From the NCBI RefSeq assembly GCF_000715075.1, contig NC_134096.1, positions 69,941,026 through 70,005,025 on the forward strand: a stretch of 64,000 bases of DNA, read 5' to 3'. Below the pieces are notes generated by a model. The model worked only from the letters and a program-made list of their open reading frames with translations. It ran no database searches and had not been told where the DNA came from. Positions within the stretch are counted from its first letter, which is position 1; every line of letters begins with the position of its first letter. This document shows positions 1-12,870 of the stretch, piece after piece. The position numbers and the translations under genes are program-made. This DNA is from Nicotiana tabacum. Its lineage: Eukaryota > Streptophyta > Magnoliopsida > Solanales > Solanaceae.

Positions 1-546
1 ATCATGCAGTATTGATCTATTTTTGCTTGTATTGAGTTTAATTGTTGAACTTGAAAGCATGCCTATATTTTTGTACCATTATTTATGTATTGGACTGTAC
101 CTGCGGAGCTCATCACTACTTTCAGCCCAGAGGTTAGTCTTGTTACTTATTGAGTTGGTTGTACTCATACTACACTCTGCACCTCGTGTGCGGATCCAGG
201 TGCTTTCGAACACGACGATCGTTAGATCTCAGAGTGCTATTAGTTGGAAACTATCAAGGTAGCTTCCTAAAGTCCGCTGACCTTGACTCTCTTTTTTTCA
301 GTTATTGTATTGTTCTATACTTTCAGACAGTGTTTTTATCAGTCAGACTTTGTATTCATATTAGATGCTCATGCACTCAGTGACACCGGGTTTTAAGAGT
401 GTTTATATCTGTATTTGTGAGATTTTTTCTACTGAATTTAAATATTATATTTTAAATTTAAAAGATATGATGGTTTATTGAGATTGTCGGCTTGCCTAGT
501 ATTGAGATAGGCACCATCATGACAGGTGAGATTTTGGGTTGTGACA
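1..546 (+). mobile_element. 3' part of a long gypsy-type LTR, cut by the window edge
   Basis: The segment ends in GTTGTGACA, matching the GTCGTGACA end of the other chromovirus-type LTRs in the window. Shortly before the end it has the family's tail (a cctag..gaga..ggcaccatcatgac block, 495-525). A diverged copy of the conserved LTR box (gaggttagtctt, then gtactcatactacac) lies at about 130-180. No tRNA-Met primer-binding site follows 546, so this is a solo LTR or the 3' LTR of an element lying to the left. The short reading frames here are not credible genes. Confidence 0.7.
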
Positions 547-2751
547 TAAATAATACTCGAAAATATCATTGATAAATTTAAATATCGAAATAATTTGAGA
601 AAGTTATACAGGATAAAGTCAAGTTAAATTTCAAGAGTAATACAAAATTATATTCATCGTATTATATTAAACTAGTAATTTATCAAAAATTCATATGTCA
701 GTTTAATAATATTAAGTAATGGATAATACAATTAGATAAGCAGGGAATAAAAAAAGAAATAAAATATAAATTTGTGAAAAAATATAAAAATATAAGACTT
801 ATAATTAGAATTATAATGAGAAAAGTCGTACATATATACATAACTAAAATTATAATATAGATATACACATAACTAAAATCATAATAAACAAACAATCATA
901 AAGGGAGAATACTAAAAAAAACATAAAAATTTATATACTAATTAAATTTCTCATGTAGGAAATTTTAGTTAATAAATAGAACTCATAATTTCATAATGAA
1001 AAATACAAAAATATAAAGATACTAATAGGATATTATACATAAGATAAGTATATTATATATACACACACACACACTAGTTTCTATGTACGTGTTTCACACG
1101 TAACAAACCTAACCAAAAAGAGAAAGATGAAAAAAAATGGTAAAGTAAATACAGTACCATAGACACGACTAATAATAAATACCGTTAATTTCATGCAACT
1201 TATATCTCATAAAACATAATTTTCTTAGCTAGTTCATGCCATATAGGAGCATATTTTATTATCAATATTACGTTTTAATTATTTATATAAACAAAACGGG
1301 TAAGGAAACTTCAGTGTGCATTCATTTATAGATTGAACTATAAGAACTTGTGTTTCGTTGTAGTTTTTTAGTATAGGAATGAGAAAAAGCTTTTAGCCTT
1401 TAAATAGATTATAAGTATATAAATAGCATGTCAACAAACATGTATGGTGAAAAGTCATTTTTTGTTAAAATTTTTTATTAGGTATTATTATCATCTTTTA
1501 CGGATCAAAACTAAGAAGGATTTTACTTTCACCGAATAATTTGACAATCAGCATCTCATCTAGTTGACCGACATATTCATTTTTGCTAATTATTATAGTT
1601 GTTGTCATAATATGTTTTGGAGAACTTACAGTTTTAATTAATGATAAAAATTATTAAAAAATCTAGCACTACCATAATTGTTGGGATTAACAACCAATTA
1701 TTTTAGAAGGAGACCAAATCATCTCTTCTTATATGCTCATGCGTAATCACCATGAATGTTGGATCTATTCTGGCTCTTGTATATATTGTTGGCTGAATCT
1801 TTTTTATTTGATGCGAGAAGTATGATTTTTATCAAACCTCTATTACAGTCTCCGCCCTCGTCGATTTTGGAACTACTTGTAATATTTGATGAAAATTACC
1901 TCCAAATCTCATTACTTTTCACCAAACAATTCTTCAATTTTTATTATACCTCCAAATCTCTTGTTAACTATTTCGATTGAATGACACTTACCTATAAGTG
2001 CTTCATGCCAAATTGTTAAATTTTCTTTTCTATCCTTTTTAGCACCATCACTATATTTTAGCACAATTGTAATGGTTATTTTAATTGTTTGAAAAAGTAT
2101 ATTGTATCGACTACGGATAAATTATTCAAAGTAATTAAGTTTTAAGCGTACACATGTTCTAAGAACCTTTTTAACGAAGCACTACAAATAATACATTGCT
2201 AACAATATTCTATGGACTTTTTGTTTTTATCTCAATATAAATTTACTATAAATCCTGAATTTGGAGACAATTCATGGCATAAGAGCATTTAATTGTGAAA
2301 ATAAGCCAATCAAAGGAATATTAAACTGCGACATATATTTCATTTCAAACCTAATCTAACATACATTGGTATGCTTTGAGAAATGTTTTAAAAAAATTAA
2401 TGCTTGAAAATAAATGTTTCACGACAAATTAAAGAAAAAAATAAAAGGTTATCCCTTTTCCAAATATCTTAAATTCGCACGTTTTGGAATTGTCACAGCG
2501 AAGGGAAAGTTAAGCACATTTAGTTTTAGGGTTTCTAGTTTCATAATTATAGCTAAATATCGGAATAATATTTTAGTTGAATTTAAAATTCTTTGATAGA
2601 TTTTAAAATATTACAATTTATTCAAAGTAATTATTTTCATTAAAGAAATATATCAAAGGATATAAAAACCAGTCAATTAAACTCATAATAAAATGTTTTA
2701 AAAAAAACAAATCTAATACTTAATTAATATTAGATTGAACACTCGAACGAT
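547..2751. other. AT-rich intergenic DNA without a recognisable gene
   Basis: About 2.2 kb of AT-rich sequence. Reading frames are short and low in complexity. A short (AC)n microsatellite lies at 1061-1074, directly after an AT run. I see no LTR signature, splice-flanked coding stretch or RNA gene here; very old degraded repeats cannot be excluded. Confidence 0.6.
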
Positions 2752-3355
2752 TTAACGACCCGACTTGTCGTTTTGAGAATTTACTCCGTTCAGTGACTTA
2801 AGGTCTCGAGAAATTTCATAATATGTATTATGACCCGCGTGTGGGGTCGAGTTTATTTTCGGAAGATTCGAAATTTAATTGAAAGAACAATTCTCATTTA
2901 TAAAGCTTGAATTTCGAAAGTTTGACCAGAGATTTGACTTTTGAACAAACGACTCCGGAATAGAATTTTGATGATTCCAATATTTTCGTATGGTAATTTC
3001 GGACTTAGGCGCATGTCCGAATTTGGATTTGGAAGTCTGTAAAATAATTCGGCGTATTTTGGCGAAAGTTGGAAAATAGAAGATTTTTGGAAAGTTTGAC
3101 CAGGAGTTGACTTTATTGATATTGGGGTCGGAATCCAGTTCTGGAAAGTTTGATAGGTACGTTATGTCATGTATGACTTGTGTGCAAAATTTGAGGTCAA
3201 TCAGACTTGATTTGATAGGTATCGGCATCGAATGTAGAATTTAGAATTCGTTAGTTTTCATTATGCATGAATTGGGGTGCAATTCATGTTTTAGTGTTGT
3301 TTAATGTAATTTGAGGCATCAAATAAGTTTGTGTCATGTTATGGGACTTGTTAGT
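2752..3355 (+). mobile_element. 5' part of a gypsy LTR, interrupted by the next element
   Basis: It begins with taacgacccgacttgtcg, the start of the TGTAACGACC LTR group, with the opening TG decayed to TT. It runs through the same sequence as the LTR that follows directly at 3356 and stops abruptly there. The simplest reading is that the element starting at 3356 inserted about 600 bp into this older LTR. The rest of the older LTR was not found in the window. Confidence 0.65.
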
Positions 3356-4010
3356 TGTAACGACCCGACTTATCGTTTTAAGAATTTACGCTCGTTCAGT
3401 GACTTAAGGTCTCGAGCAGCTTCGCAATATGTATTATGACCCGCGGGTGTGGTCGAGTTTGATTTTCAGAAGATTCGGAATTAAATTAAAAGAACAATTC
3501 TTATTTAGAAGCTTAAATGGAAAGAGTTGACCGAGGAATTGACTTTTGAGCAAACGACCCTGGAATAAAATTTTGATGGTGTCAATAGTTTCGTATGATG
3601 ATTTCGGACTTAGGCGTATGCTCAAATTTGGATTTGGAAGTCTGTAAGATAATTCGACGTATTTTGGCGAAAGTTGGAAAATAGAAGATTTTGGAAAGTC
3701 CTACAGAAGGTTTAATTTTTGATAACGAGGTCGGATTTCGATTCCGGAAATTTGAATAGCTCAATTTCGTCATTTATGTCTTGTGTGCAAAATTTAAAAT
3801 CATTCCGGATTGATTTGATACGTTTCGGCGCAAAAGTATAGAAGTTGGAAGATTTGAAAACTCATAATTCGATTAGATACGCGATTCGTAATTTCGACGT
3901 TGTTTGACATGGTTTGAAGCCTTGACAAAGTTCGTATTGTATTTTGGGACGTGTTGGTATATTTGGTTGAGGTTCCGAGGGCCGCGGATGGATTTCGGAA
4001 GGTTAACGGA
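3356..4010 (+). mobile_element. Host element 5' LTR, first part
   Basis: It starts TGTAACGACCCG. The LTR is interrupted after 655 bp by the minus-strand element at 4011-13564 and resumes at 13565. The 5-bp target duplication of that insertion is acgga (4006-4010) on the left and acaga (13565-13569) on the right, one substitution apart, which ties the two halves together. Rejoined, the LTR is about 3.45 kb. The host element itself has ttagt (3351-3355) on its left; its right end was not found. Confidence 0.75.
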
Positions 4011-5102
4011 TGTCACGACCCAATTTTTCCTCCGTTTGGGTATCGTGATGGCACCAAGTCCTAGAGACTAAGTAAGCCTAACATTAATTAAAATAATATT
4101 ATTTAAATAGAATCTCTTAAAATTTTCAAAACCGGTAGTACAAGTCATAAACTCTACAGAGTGTTTGCTAGAAAACTTCTAAATACAATTGTCCAGAAAT
4201 AAGAATAAACAGTGCAAAATGAAAAGGTTGAAGGTGACTCCGAAGCCTGCGAACGCAGCAGCAGGTTTACCTTGAGTCTCCACAGCAACAGTCCACACAG
4301 CTAGCTAACGAACAAGTACTTGGATCTGCACAAAAATATGTAGAAGAGTAGCATGAGCATACCACAGCGGTGCCCAGTAAGTATCAAGACTAACCTCGGT
4401 GGAGTAGTGACGAGGAACACTCAAGACACCCACTGGTCTAATAAACTGTACAGATATAAGTACATGAACAACATAAGTATGATGTCACACAAACACTATG
4501 CAATATGGCTCACAGTATAGTGATGGCAATAAGGAAGGAAACAACAAGTATCAGCGGAATATCATGAAAATGACACAAAAAGGTGAATGCAACACAACCT
4601 AAATCCGAAATCACAAATACAGCAAGGACAAGTAATAACTCAACAACTACAACCGCTTTTACATCAAGTTTTAGTCAACAACTCCACGAGGTACCGAACC
4701 TCGGACAAATCACAATTCACGGGTCTCAATACTTGAACTCTAACACTTAGCATCCTGTGCCCTCATAACATCTCATAACTGCACTGACGACTCACGTGCC
4801 AATAGAGCCATTCTCACATAGAAGACAAGTAAACAAGGGTGAACATCTATGCTCAACAATATCAAGAACACCTCTTATCCGATAAGAGTGCTTAACTACG
4901 TGTATGCTTGTACAAGTGTCCTAACATAGTCCATACCAACAAATAAGCATAAGGAAGAAGAAGAACGGACAATACGTAGAATATTTTCTCATATCTTTCA
5001 CAAGAAAAGCTTACACAGGTACATATACCACTACACAATTATTAACAACAAGTATGCCCCCAGGCCATAAATCATCACAAATCAATCCCTGACACAGCAC
5101 AC

Positions 5103-5357
5103 CTTGTCTCGCCACGTGTGCAATAGCAACATAAATGCCCGCCTTATCTCGCCACACGTGCATAATAAAGTTCCCACCTTGTCGTGCCACATACGCAACC
5201 CACACATATATATATCCCACCTTTTCATGCCGTATGTGCAAATATCAATAGTAATAATAGCACGGCAGAAACCTCGTGCAACCCCATAACAACAACCGCA
5301 CGGCAGAAACCTCGTGCATCACAATAATAACAACCGCACACAGAAATCTCGTGCATC
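5103..5357 (-). repeat. Two adjoining tandem arrays of hairpin units in the LTR
   Basis: The first array (about 5103-5240) has four irregular units built on ccttgtctcgccacgtgtgc. The second (about 5260-5357) has three units of 38 bp (starts at 5261, 5299 and 5337), each containing GCACG and CGTGC arms around about 10 bases, so each can fold as a hairpin. The third unit has lost the GG of its left arm. The partner LTR has four such units. Confidence 0.75.
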
Positions 5358-6189
5358 ACCACAACAAATACAACAACAACAATGGCAATAATACAAAGTA
5401 CGACAAGTAAATCAACTCAAGAACTTTTAAATCACAGGAAAATATGGGACCAAATCACAAGGAATAACCACCGTAAAGAATGCTAGGCGTAAAGAGAACA
5501 ACTCAATAAAGGGAAACTAATGTGTATCAACGATCCCAAAATATACATTTCAACAACAGGGAAACTAACACGAGTCAAATAATTCCAAATAAAACAAGTC
5601 GACTAAGATATAGGATATCTAAAACTTCTTTTAAGGTTGAGAAATTATTAAGGATTTTCAACAATTTAATTATGGATAAGCAGTGAAAAGATAATCATAA
5701 CCTCAATTAAGACTGAACAAATTATAGAGTAAAATAATATAAATTCCAAATAAAGATAAGCAGTTATGAAAAGATAGCGTGGCTATAAAAGAGATAACAA
5801 TTTCAATTAAGGCACATATGAATCAAGTAACGATAATAGTGGATAATGAAGCAATTTATTCTAATTAAGCAGTTAGATGTGAATCCAGTAATTAAGACTC
5901 AAAAGCACGAGTCCAACCATATAAGAATTACTCAAATCCGATCACAAATCCCCCTTCAAAACTCAAAATCTTTATTGAAGAAGTTCTTCCAATTTTTCCC
6001 AATTTCAACAACAAAAATCCGAAACTAAATGGAGAAAACAACTATAGATTAATGGAATACAACCAAAAATGAGTTAGGAATCATTACCCCAAAGCTTCCT
6101 CTGAAAATCCCTTAAATAATCACCAAATACCGAGCTCTCAAGTCCAAAAACGAAGAATGAAACCAAACCCTCGAATTTCTCTTTTCTGC

Positions 6190-6515
6190 CCAGTCGTGAC
6201 CGCACCTGGGACATAATTAGCAGCATCTGCGCGACTGCAGGTGCGCACGTCCAAACCGCACCTGCGCTTCCTCCCGCTTCTGCGCGCAAAAATCCGCTTC
6301 TGCGCGGCTCCGCACAAATTCTCCGCACATGCGGAGACTGTCAAGTCTAGTTCTTCTCGCACCTGCGCTTCAACCTTCGCATCTGCGGGCATCACAGATG
6401 CGGAATTTTCCTCGCACCTGCGACCCCTGGCACTCTTTCATTTTTCCGCTTCTGCGCTTGCCTCTCCGCACGTGCGCTCTCGCACATGCGGTCTCTTCAC
6501 CGCAGGTGCGAAAAT
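6190..6515 (-). repeat. GC-rich array of cgcacctgcg / cgcttctgcg words
   Basis: Many scattered copies of 10-mers such as cgcacctgcg, cgcttctgcg and cgcatctgcg, on both strands, stand out from the AT-rich LTR. Overlapping reading frames on both strands here are a by-product of the high GC content and have no family match. The same array recurs at 12550-12870, 18985-19275 and 27190-27530. Confidence 0.75.
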
Positions 6516-7207
6516 ACCAGAAGCCTGAAGACTTAGCAGTAACACAAATCAACTTTTAATCTGTTAAGCACCCGAAACTCACCCGAGGCCCCCGAGACCT
6601 CAACCAAACATACCAACCAATCCTAAAAAGCCATACGAACTTAGTCGAGCCCTCAAATCACATCAACTAATGTTGAAACTACGAATCGCACCATGAATCA
6701 AACTTATAAATTTTCAAATCTTTCAACTTCTAAAACCCGTGCTTAAACCTATCAAATCAACCCGAAATGACATCAAATTTTGTAAGCAAGTCCCAAATAA
6801 CATAACGGAGTTGTTCCAACTCTCGGAATTACATTCCGACCCCGATATCAAAAATTCCACTTCCGGTCCAAATCTCCAAAAATTCGACTCTCGCCATTTC
6901 AAGCCTAAATCAGCTACACACCTCAGATTTACAGTCCGGACACGCTCTTAAGTCCAAAATCACCCAACGGAGCTAATGGAATAGACAGAACTCCATTCCG
7001 GAGTCGTCTTCACATAGTTCTGACTACTGTCAAAATCCTAAGATTTAAGCTTCCGTTTCAAGGACTAAGCGTCCCAAATCACTCCGAAACATCTGGCAAC
7101 CAAATTCAACCAAGCACGCAAGTCAATACACATAATATGAAGATGCTCAGGGCCTTATGCCGCCGAACGAGACTTAAATTCTCAAAACGACCGGCCGGGT
7201 CGTTACA

Positions 7208-7243
7208 TCCTTTCCCTCTTAACAAACGTTCGTCCTCGAACGT
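7208..7243 (-). promoter_or_regulatory. Polypurine tract and adjoining perfect hairpin
   Basis: On the minus strand aagagggaaagga (7220-7208) directly abuts the LTR start, the position of the plus-strand primer in reverse transcription. Just upstream, 7226-7243 is an 18-bp perfect hairpin: ACGTTCG arm, four-base loop, CGAACGT arm. The same arms and position occur at 46729-46746 in another element. Confidence 0.75.
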
Positions 7244-8397
7244 GCTAAGAATCGCCTCGAAGTCTTTGAATCACTGAAAGTGCATATCCAACATACACCC
7301 GCGGGCGACTTCACGTCACCCCAATCCACATAATCATGATGACACCATCCCAACTGTAATTCATCCTTTCTGCCAACACCGATAAGCCTTAGAGTCAAAA
7401 TTTCCCACCTCCATTTATCTTCAAAAGGCCCGATTCTAAATCCATAACCGGTATCAGTCTCAACTAGCTGTAACAACTCATGCCTATACCCACAAGGTAC
7501 GACCACACAACAAAACATACCACATATAGGCCCATAATAACATTTCTGATTATAATAGCTGCCCGAAATCAAAACCAGCACCGGCAATTAGACCCATATC
7601 CGTTAGCAACCCGTTTCAAACCTCCATAATGCTGACAATGATGCAAGAAACACGAAGACATACTCCCGAATCAGCAAGTCACAACTAACACCACCGGGCA
7701 CATACCCCGCAAGCCAAAACTCAAGAAGCACATAACGAAATTGACTAAATATGTAAAGAGAAACACATAAGATAAATATCAAACAAGCCCGACAGGCACA
7801 ACTTTATAACAATACCCTACTACGAATCAATTCAAAAGGAAAAATCAAAGTACATGAACAAATCATAAGGATCTCATCCTGGTATCACCCTCCATCGCGG
7901 CACGCAGCCCGACTCAAACATATAAAATCACATGGAGAAGCGAGGGTCTCGCCCTCAACTCTGAATCACAAGTCGAATACACATCATACCAATGGAAATC
8001 TTCCACTAACTCAATTCTGCCAATAAAATCTCAACACTTGCTAAATTCTCACCCCGGTAGAGTATCAAATCACAAATTATAACAAAATTTACTCAGGAAT
8101 CACATGAAACCTACCATAATGGACAACGTGAATCCACTTATAGTCACGTAACTTTCAATAATTAATAGAAATAAATGATAGACACGACTATCACTCATAG
8201 AAACTCCCAACGGGGTAAACATCTAAAAATAATACTAAAGTCATGAACTCACCCATAGGGGGACAACAAGTAGGGGAACTCGCCCCGATAAGCAGGACAG
8301 AATCAAAATACGAATGGTGCCCCTCTGTAACAAATCAAAAACATACATGTATGACATCATCTGGCGTAGTGACCTCGAGCCTACTATGTGAAACACA
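7244..8397 (-). other. Non-coding internal region of the gag-only element
   Basis: There is no polymerase or integrase motif on either strand. Near 8240-8440 the minus strand keeps a blurred likeness to the linker and start of the retrotransposon protease (a VTEGH..FDSV stretch resembling the usual VCHRDAS..FDPGS region), with stops. Downstream of this the resemblance ends, so the polymerase part is lost or replaced. Confidence 0.5.
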
Positions 8398-9711
8398 TCA
8401 ATGGGTCGGGCCTTCCCCTCTTGGGCACCCTCTACTCGCCTGAATACTCCATTGTGACACACATGTCCGGAGAATAGGACAATCTGTCACCCTGTGGCTG
8501 GTATCTTCACACTCTAAGGAACCTCTCTGCTGACGTGGTTGTGGGAACTGTGCGGTACGGATACTCTGAGACCCATGAGCACCTGAAACACTGTGTGAAG
8601 CTTGAAGTGCAAAATGAACTGGCCGACCCACAAAACCTCTACCATGTCGTACCCTGCCTCCAAAATAAGGACCAGTAGATCTCTCTGGTCTACAAGGCCT
8701 CCTCACCTCCCTTTCCTCTCTCTCCTTATCTCGCCTGTACCCTCTCTTATATCCCCACATGTCCTCTCTCTCCTGATTTCACATGCCCTCTACACGGCGA
8801 GCGATCCCTACCACCTGCTGAAACGAAACATTTGACTCTAACTCCCAAGCTATACTGAATCGAATATCATGCCTGAGTCCCTCAATGAATCTGCGGACAC
8901 ACTCTCTAACTGTGGCGACCAAAACAGGCGCATGCCTGGCCAAATCACTGAATCTCACGGCATACTCTGACACTGACATAGTGCCCTGGCGCAGCTGCTC
9001 AAACTCTGCGCGCCATGCATCTCGAAGGGACTGAGGTACAAACTCTCTCAGGAATATCTCTGAAAACTGAACCCAAGTAAGTGATGCTAACTCGGCTGGG
9101 CTACTCAACTCATATGCCCGCCACCACTGATAAGACGCTCCCCTGAGCTGGAATGTAGTAAAAGCAACCCCGCTCATCTCTACAATACCCATAGTACGGA
9201 GAATGCGATGACACTCCTCCAGAAAACCCTGTGCACTCTCTGAAGCCAAACCACTAAATGTAAGAGGGTCATATTTCTTGAACCTTGCAAGTCTAAACTG
9301 CTCTTCCTCAGATGTTGCTACCCTGACCACGGGCTGAACTGGGACCACAGGCTGTGTCGCCATGATACTTGGAACCTGACCAACAAGAACTCGCTGCTCT
9401 GGGGTGTGGGCGGTGGGAGTCTGGGCTCCTCCCCCGGTCTGTGAAATAGCTGGTGCAACCGGAATCAACCCCGCCTGAGCCAATGTACCAAACATGCTCA
9501 GGAACTGTGCTAAGGTCTCCTGAAGTCCAGGGGTAATAGCAGGCACCTCCGGTACCTGCTCTCCAACTGGAACTACTGGCGGCTCCTCAACCGCTGCCCT
9601 GGTAGATGCTCTGGCTGTGGCACTTACTCCTCGTTGGCCTCTGCATCTGCCTCTAGCGATACATGCTCCGGGAGCAGCATCGTTGATAACTGCAACTCAT
9701 GTCCTCACCAT
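8398..9711 (-). pseudogene. Degraded gag of the gag-only element
   Basis: Gag forms the particle that packages retrotransposon RNA in the cytoplasm. The start ATG (9711-9709) follows a pyrimidine-rich tract as in the related elements, but an early TGA breaks the N-terminal basic part. The core is open for 255 residues (9546-8779): a proline-rich N-terminal stretch, then the retrotransposon gag domain with motifs FSGLASE, FLEECHRILRTMG, SYQWWRAYE, FLREFVPQSLRDAW, LRQGTMSVSEYAVRF and FIEGL. The zinc knuckle follows in another frame (8760-8398) and is damaged: the first cysteine of the CX2CX4HX4C set is a serine. The frame change and lost cysteine make a working protein unlikely. It is homologous to the gags at 16555 and 24990. 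Confidence 0.85.
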
Positions 9712-9895
9712 ATGTGAGAGAATGGAATGATAAAAGTTCAAATTCTGAGATCAATAAGCTCGCATGATAGGAATGAGAGAAGTGAAATTGTCCTAATTGT
9801 TTTGTAGCCTCTCGAAGATAAGTACAGAGGTCTCCATACTAATCTGCAAGACTCTAATAAACTCGCTTATGACTCGTAGCACCCATGAACCTAGA

Positions 9896-9907
9896 GCTAT
9901 GATACCA
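9896..9907 (-). promoter_or_regulatory. tRNA-Met primer-binding site
   Basis: On minus it reads TGGTATCATAGC, three bases downstream of the LTR end. This is one mismatch from TGGTATCAGAGC, the sequence complementary to the 3' end of initiator tRNA-Met used by many plant gypsy and copia elements. Confidence 0.85.
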
Positions 9908-11162
9908 ACTTGTCACGACCCAATTTTCCCTCTGTTTGGGTATCGTGATGGCACCTAGTCTTAGGGACTAAATAAGCCTAACAATAATTAAAACAACATT
10001 ATTTAAATAGAATCTCTTAAAATTCCCAAAACTGGTAGTACAAGCCATAAGCTCTACAGAGTGTTTGCTAGAAAACTTCTAAATACAATTGTCCAGAAAT
10101 AAGAATAAATAGTGCAAAATGAAAAGGTTGAAGGTGACTCCGAAGCCAGCGAACACAGCAGCAGGTTTACCTTGAGTCTCCACAGCAACAGTCCACACAG
10201 CTAGCTAACAAACAAGTACCTGGATCTGTACAAAAATATGCAGAAGAGTAGCATGAGCACACCACAGCGGTGCCCAGTAAGTATCAAGACTAACCTCGGT
10301 GGAGTAGTGACGAGGAATAGTCAAGACACCCACTGGTCTAATAAACTGAACAGATATAAGTACATGAATAACAGAAGTATGATGTCTACATAAAGACTAT
10401 GAAATATGGCTCACAATACAGTAATGGCATTAAGGAAGGAAACAACAAGTATCAGCGGAATAGCATGAAAATGACACAGAAAGGTGAATGGAACACAACC
10501 TAAATCCGAAATCACAAATACATTAAGGACAAGTAATAACTCAGCAACTACAACCGCTTTTACATCAAGTTTTAGTCAACAACTCCACGAGGTACCTAAC
10601 CTCGGACAAATCACAACTCACGGGTCTCAATACCTGAAATCTAACACTTAGCATCCTGTGCCCTTATAACATCTCATAACCGCACTGACGACTCACATGC
10701 CAATAGAGTCATTCTCACATAGAAGACAAGTAAACAAGGGTGAGCATCTATGCTCAACAATATCAAGAACACCTCTCATCCGATAAGAGTGCTTAACTAC
10801 GTGTATGCTTGTGCAAGTGTCCTAACATAGTCCATACCAGCAAATAAGCATAAGGAAGAAGAAGAACGGACAATACATAGAATATTTTCTCACATCTTTC
10901 ACAAGATAAAGCTCACACAGGTACGTATACCACTACACAAATATCAACAACAAGTATGCCCCCAGGCTATAAATCATCACAAATCAATCCCTGACACAGC
11001 CCACCTTGTCTCGCCACGTGTGCAATAGTAACATAAATGCCCGCCTTGTCTCGCCACATATGCATAATAATGTTCCCACCTTGTCTCACCACATGCGCAA
11101 CCCACACATATATATATCCCACCTTGTTACGCCGTATGTGCAAATATCAATAGTAACAATAG

Positions 11163-11300
11163 CACGGCAGAAACCTTGTGCAATCCCATAACAACAACCA
11201 CACGGCAGAAACCTCGTGCATCACAATAATAACAACCGTACGGCAGAAACCTCGTGCATCATAATAATAACAACCGCACGGCAGAAACCTTGTGCATCAC
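11163..11300 (-). repeat. Four 38-bp hairpin repeats
   Basis: Units start at 11163, 11201, 11239 and 11277, exactly 38 bp apart. Each has GCACG and CGTGC-type arms (cacggcag..ctcgtgc) around about 10 bases. Two units carry cttgtgc and one tacgg, weakening the stems. The other LTR has three units, so copy number changed after insertion. Confidence 0.8.
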
Positions 11301-12549
11301 CACAACAAATACAACAACAACAATGGCAATAATACAAAGTACGACAAGTACATCAATTCAAGAACTTTTAAATCACAGGAAAATATGGGACCAAATCACA
11401 AGGAATAACCACAGTAAAGAATGCTAGGCGTAAAGAGAATAACTCAATAAAGGGAAACTAATGTGTATCAACGATCCCACAATATACATTTCAACAATAG
11501 GAAAACTAACACGAGTCAAATAATTCCAAATAAAACAAGTCGACTGAGATATAGGATATCGAAAACTTCTTTTAAGGTTGAGAAATTACTAAGGATTTTC
11601 AACAATTTAATTAAGGATAAACAACGGAAAGATAATCATAACCTCAACTAAGACTGAACAAATTATAGAATGAAATAATATAAATTTCAAATAAAGATAA
11701 GCAGTTATGAAAAGATAGCATGCCTATAAAAAAGATAACAGTTTCAATTAAGGCACATATGAATCAAGTAACGATAATAGTGGATCATGAAGTAATTTAT
11801 TCTAATTAAGCAGGTAGATGTGAATCTAGTAATTAAGATATATAATCATAACAAGAACAACTGCATGTTCAATGAATACAAGGACCTAAGAACCCTAAAA
11901 GGCCAACTTTCCACTAATAAGTCCGTGCACGCACTCGTCACCTCATGCACACGGGCTACAATCAACATAGAAGACTCAAATCCTAAGGGGTAAATCCCCC
12001 ACACAAGGTTAGGCAAGATAACTACCTCGAACCAAGCTCAACCAATCGGTAAGAATGCCCTTTCCTCAATTATTCGACCCCGAATGGTCCAAATCTAACC
12101 AAACACAATTGCATATCATGAATACAACAATAACAGATTCATCTAATTAATAAAATTAATATTTTAACAAAACTTCCGAAATTTGCCCTAAAAAGTCTAC
12201 CCGGGCCCACATCTCGGAATCGGGTAAAAATCACAAAATACAAACACCCATTCACTCACGATTCCAACCATATAAGAATTTCTCAAATCCGACCACAAAT
12301 CTCCCTTCAAAACTCAAAATCTTTATTGAAGAAGTTCTTCCACTTTTTCCCAATTTCAACACCAAAAATCCGAAACTAAATGGAGAAAACAACTATAGAT
12401 TAATGGAATACAACCAAAAACGAGTTAAGAATCATTACCCCAAAGCTTCTTCTGAAAATCCCTTAAACAATCGCCAAATTCCGAGCTCTCGAGTCCAAAA
12501 ACGAAGAATGAAACCAAACCCTCGAATTTCTCTTTTCTGCCTAGTCGTG

Positions 12550-12870
12550 ACCGCACCTGGGACATAATTAGCCGCATCTGCGCGACCGCAGGTGCGCATG
12601 TCCAAACCGCACATGCACTTCCTCCCGCTTCTGCATTCAAAAATTCACTTCTGCAGAGTCGCTTGTGCGCACAAATTCTCCGCACCTGCGGAGACTGTCA
12701 AGTCCAGCTCTTCTCGCACCTGCGCCTCAACCTTCGCATCTGCAGGCATCGCAGATGCGGAATTTTCCTCGCACCTGCGACCCCTGGCACTCCTTCATTT
12801 TTCTGCTTATGCGCTTGCCTCTCTACACGTGCGCTCTCACACCTGCGGTCTCTTCACCGCAAGTGCGAAA
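12550..12870 (-). repeat. GC-rich array of cgcacctgcg words
   Basis: Counterpart of 6190-6515 in the other LTR, with some CpG to TpG/CpA decay (for example cacatgcact). Its inner edge lies about 530 bp from the donor-like site at 12020. Confidence 0.75.

Larger units (their letters stand above)
4011..7207 (-). mobile_element. 3' LTR of the gag-only element
   Basis: The ends are tgtcacgacc (4011) and ggtcgttaca (7207) as read on plus. It contains a splice-acceptor-like ctgcacaaaaa (reverse TTTTTGTGCAG, 4326-4336), a conserved box at about 4375-4425, two tandem arrays (5103-5357) and a GC-rich word array (6190-6515). Against its partner LTR it lacks about 400 bp after 5897, where the partner has the donor-like block and the gtgcacgcactcgtcacctc box. 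The missing piece exists in all better-preserved LTRs of the window, so this copy suffered the deletion. Confidence 0.8.

Noticed and set aside
1756..1980. 74-residue frame in AT-rich DNA
   Set aside because: Hydrophobic low-complexity translation of AT-rich sequence, no splice or promoter signals, no recognisable family.
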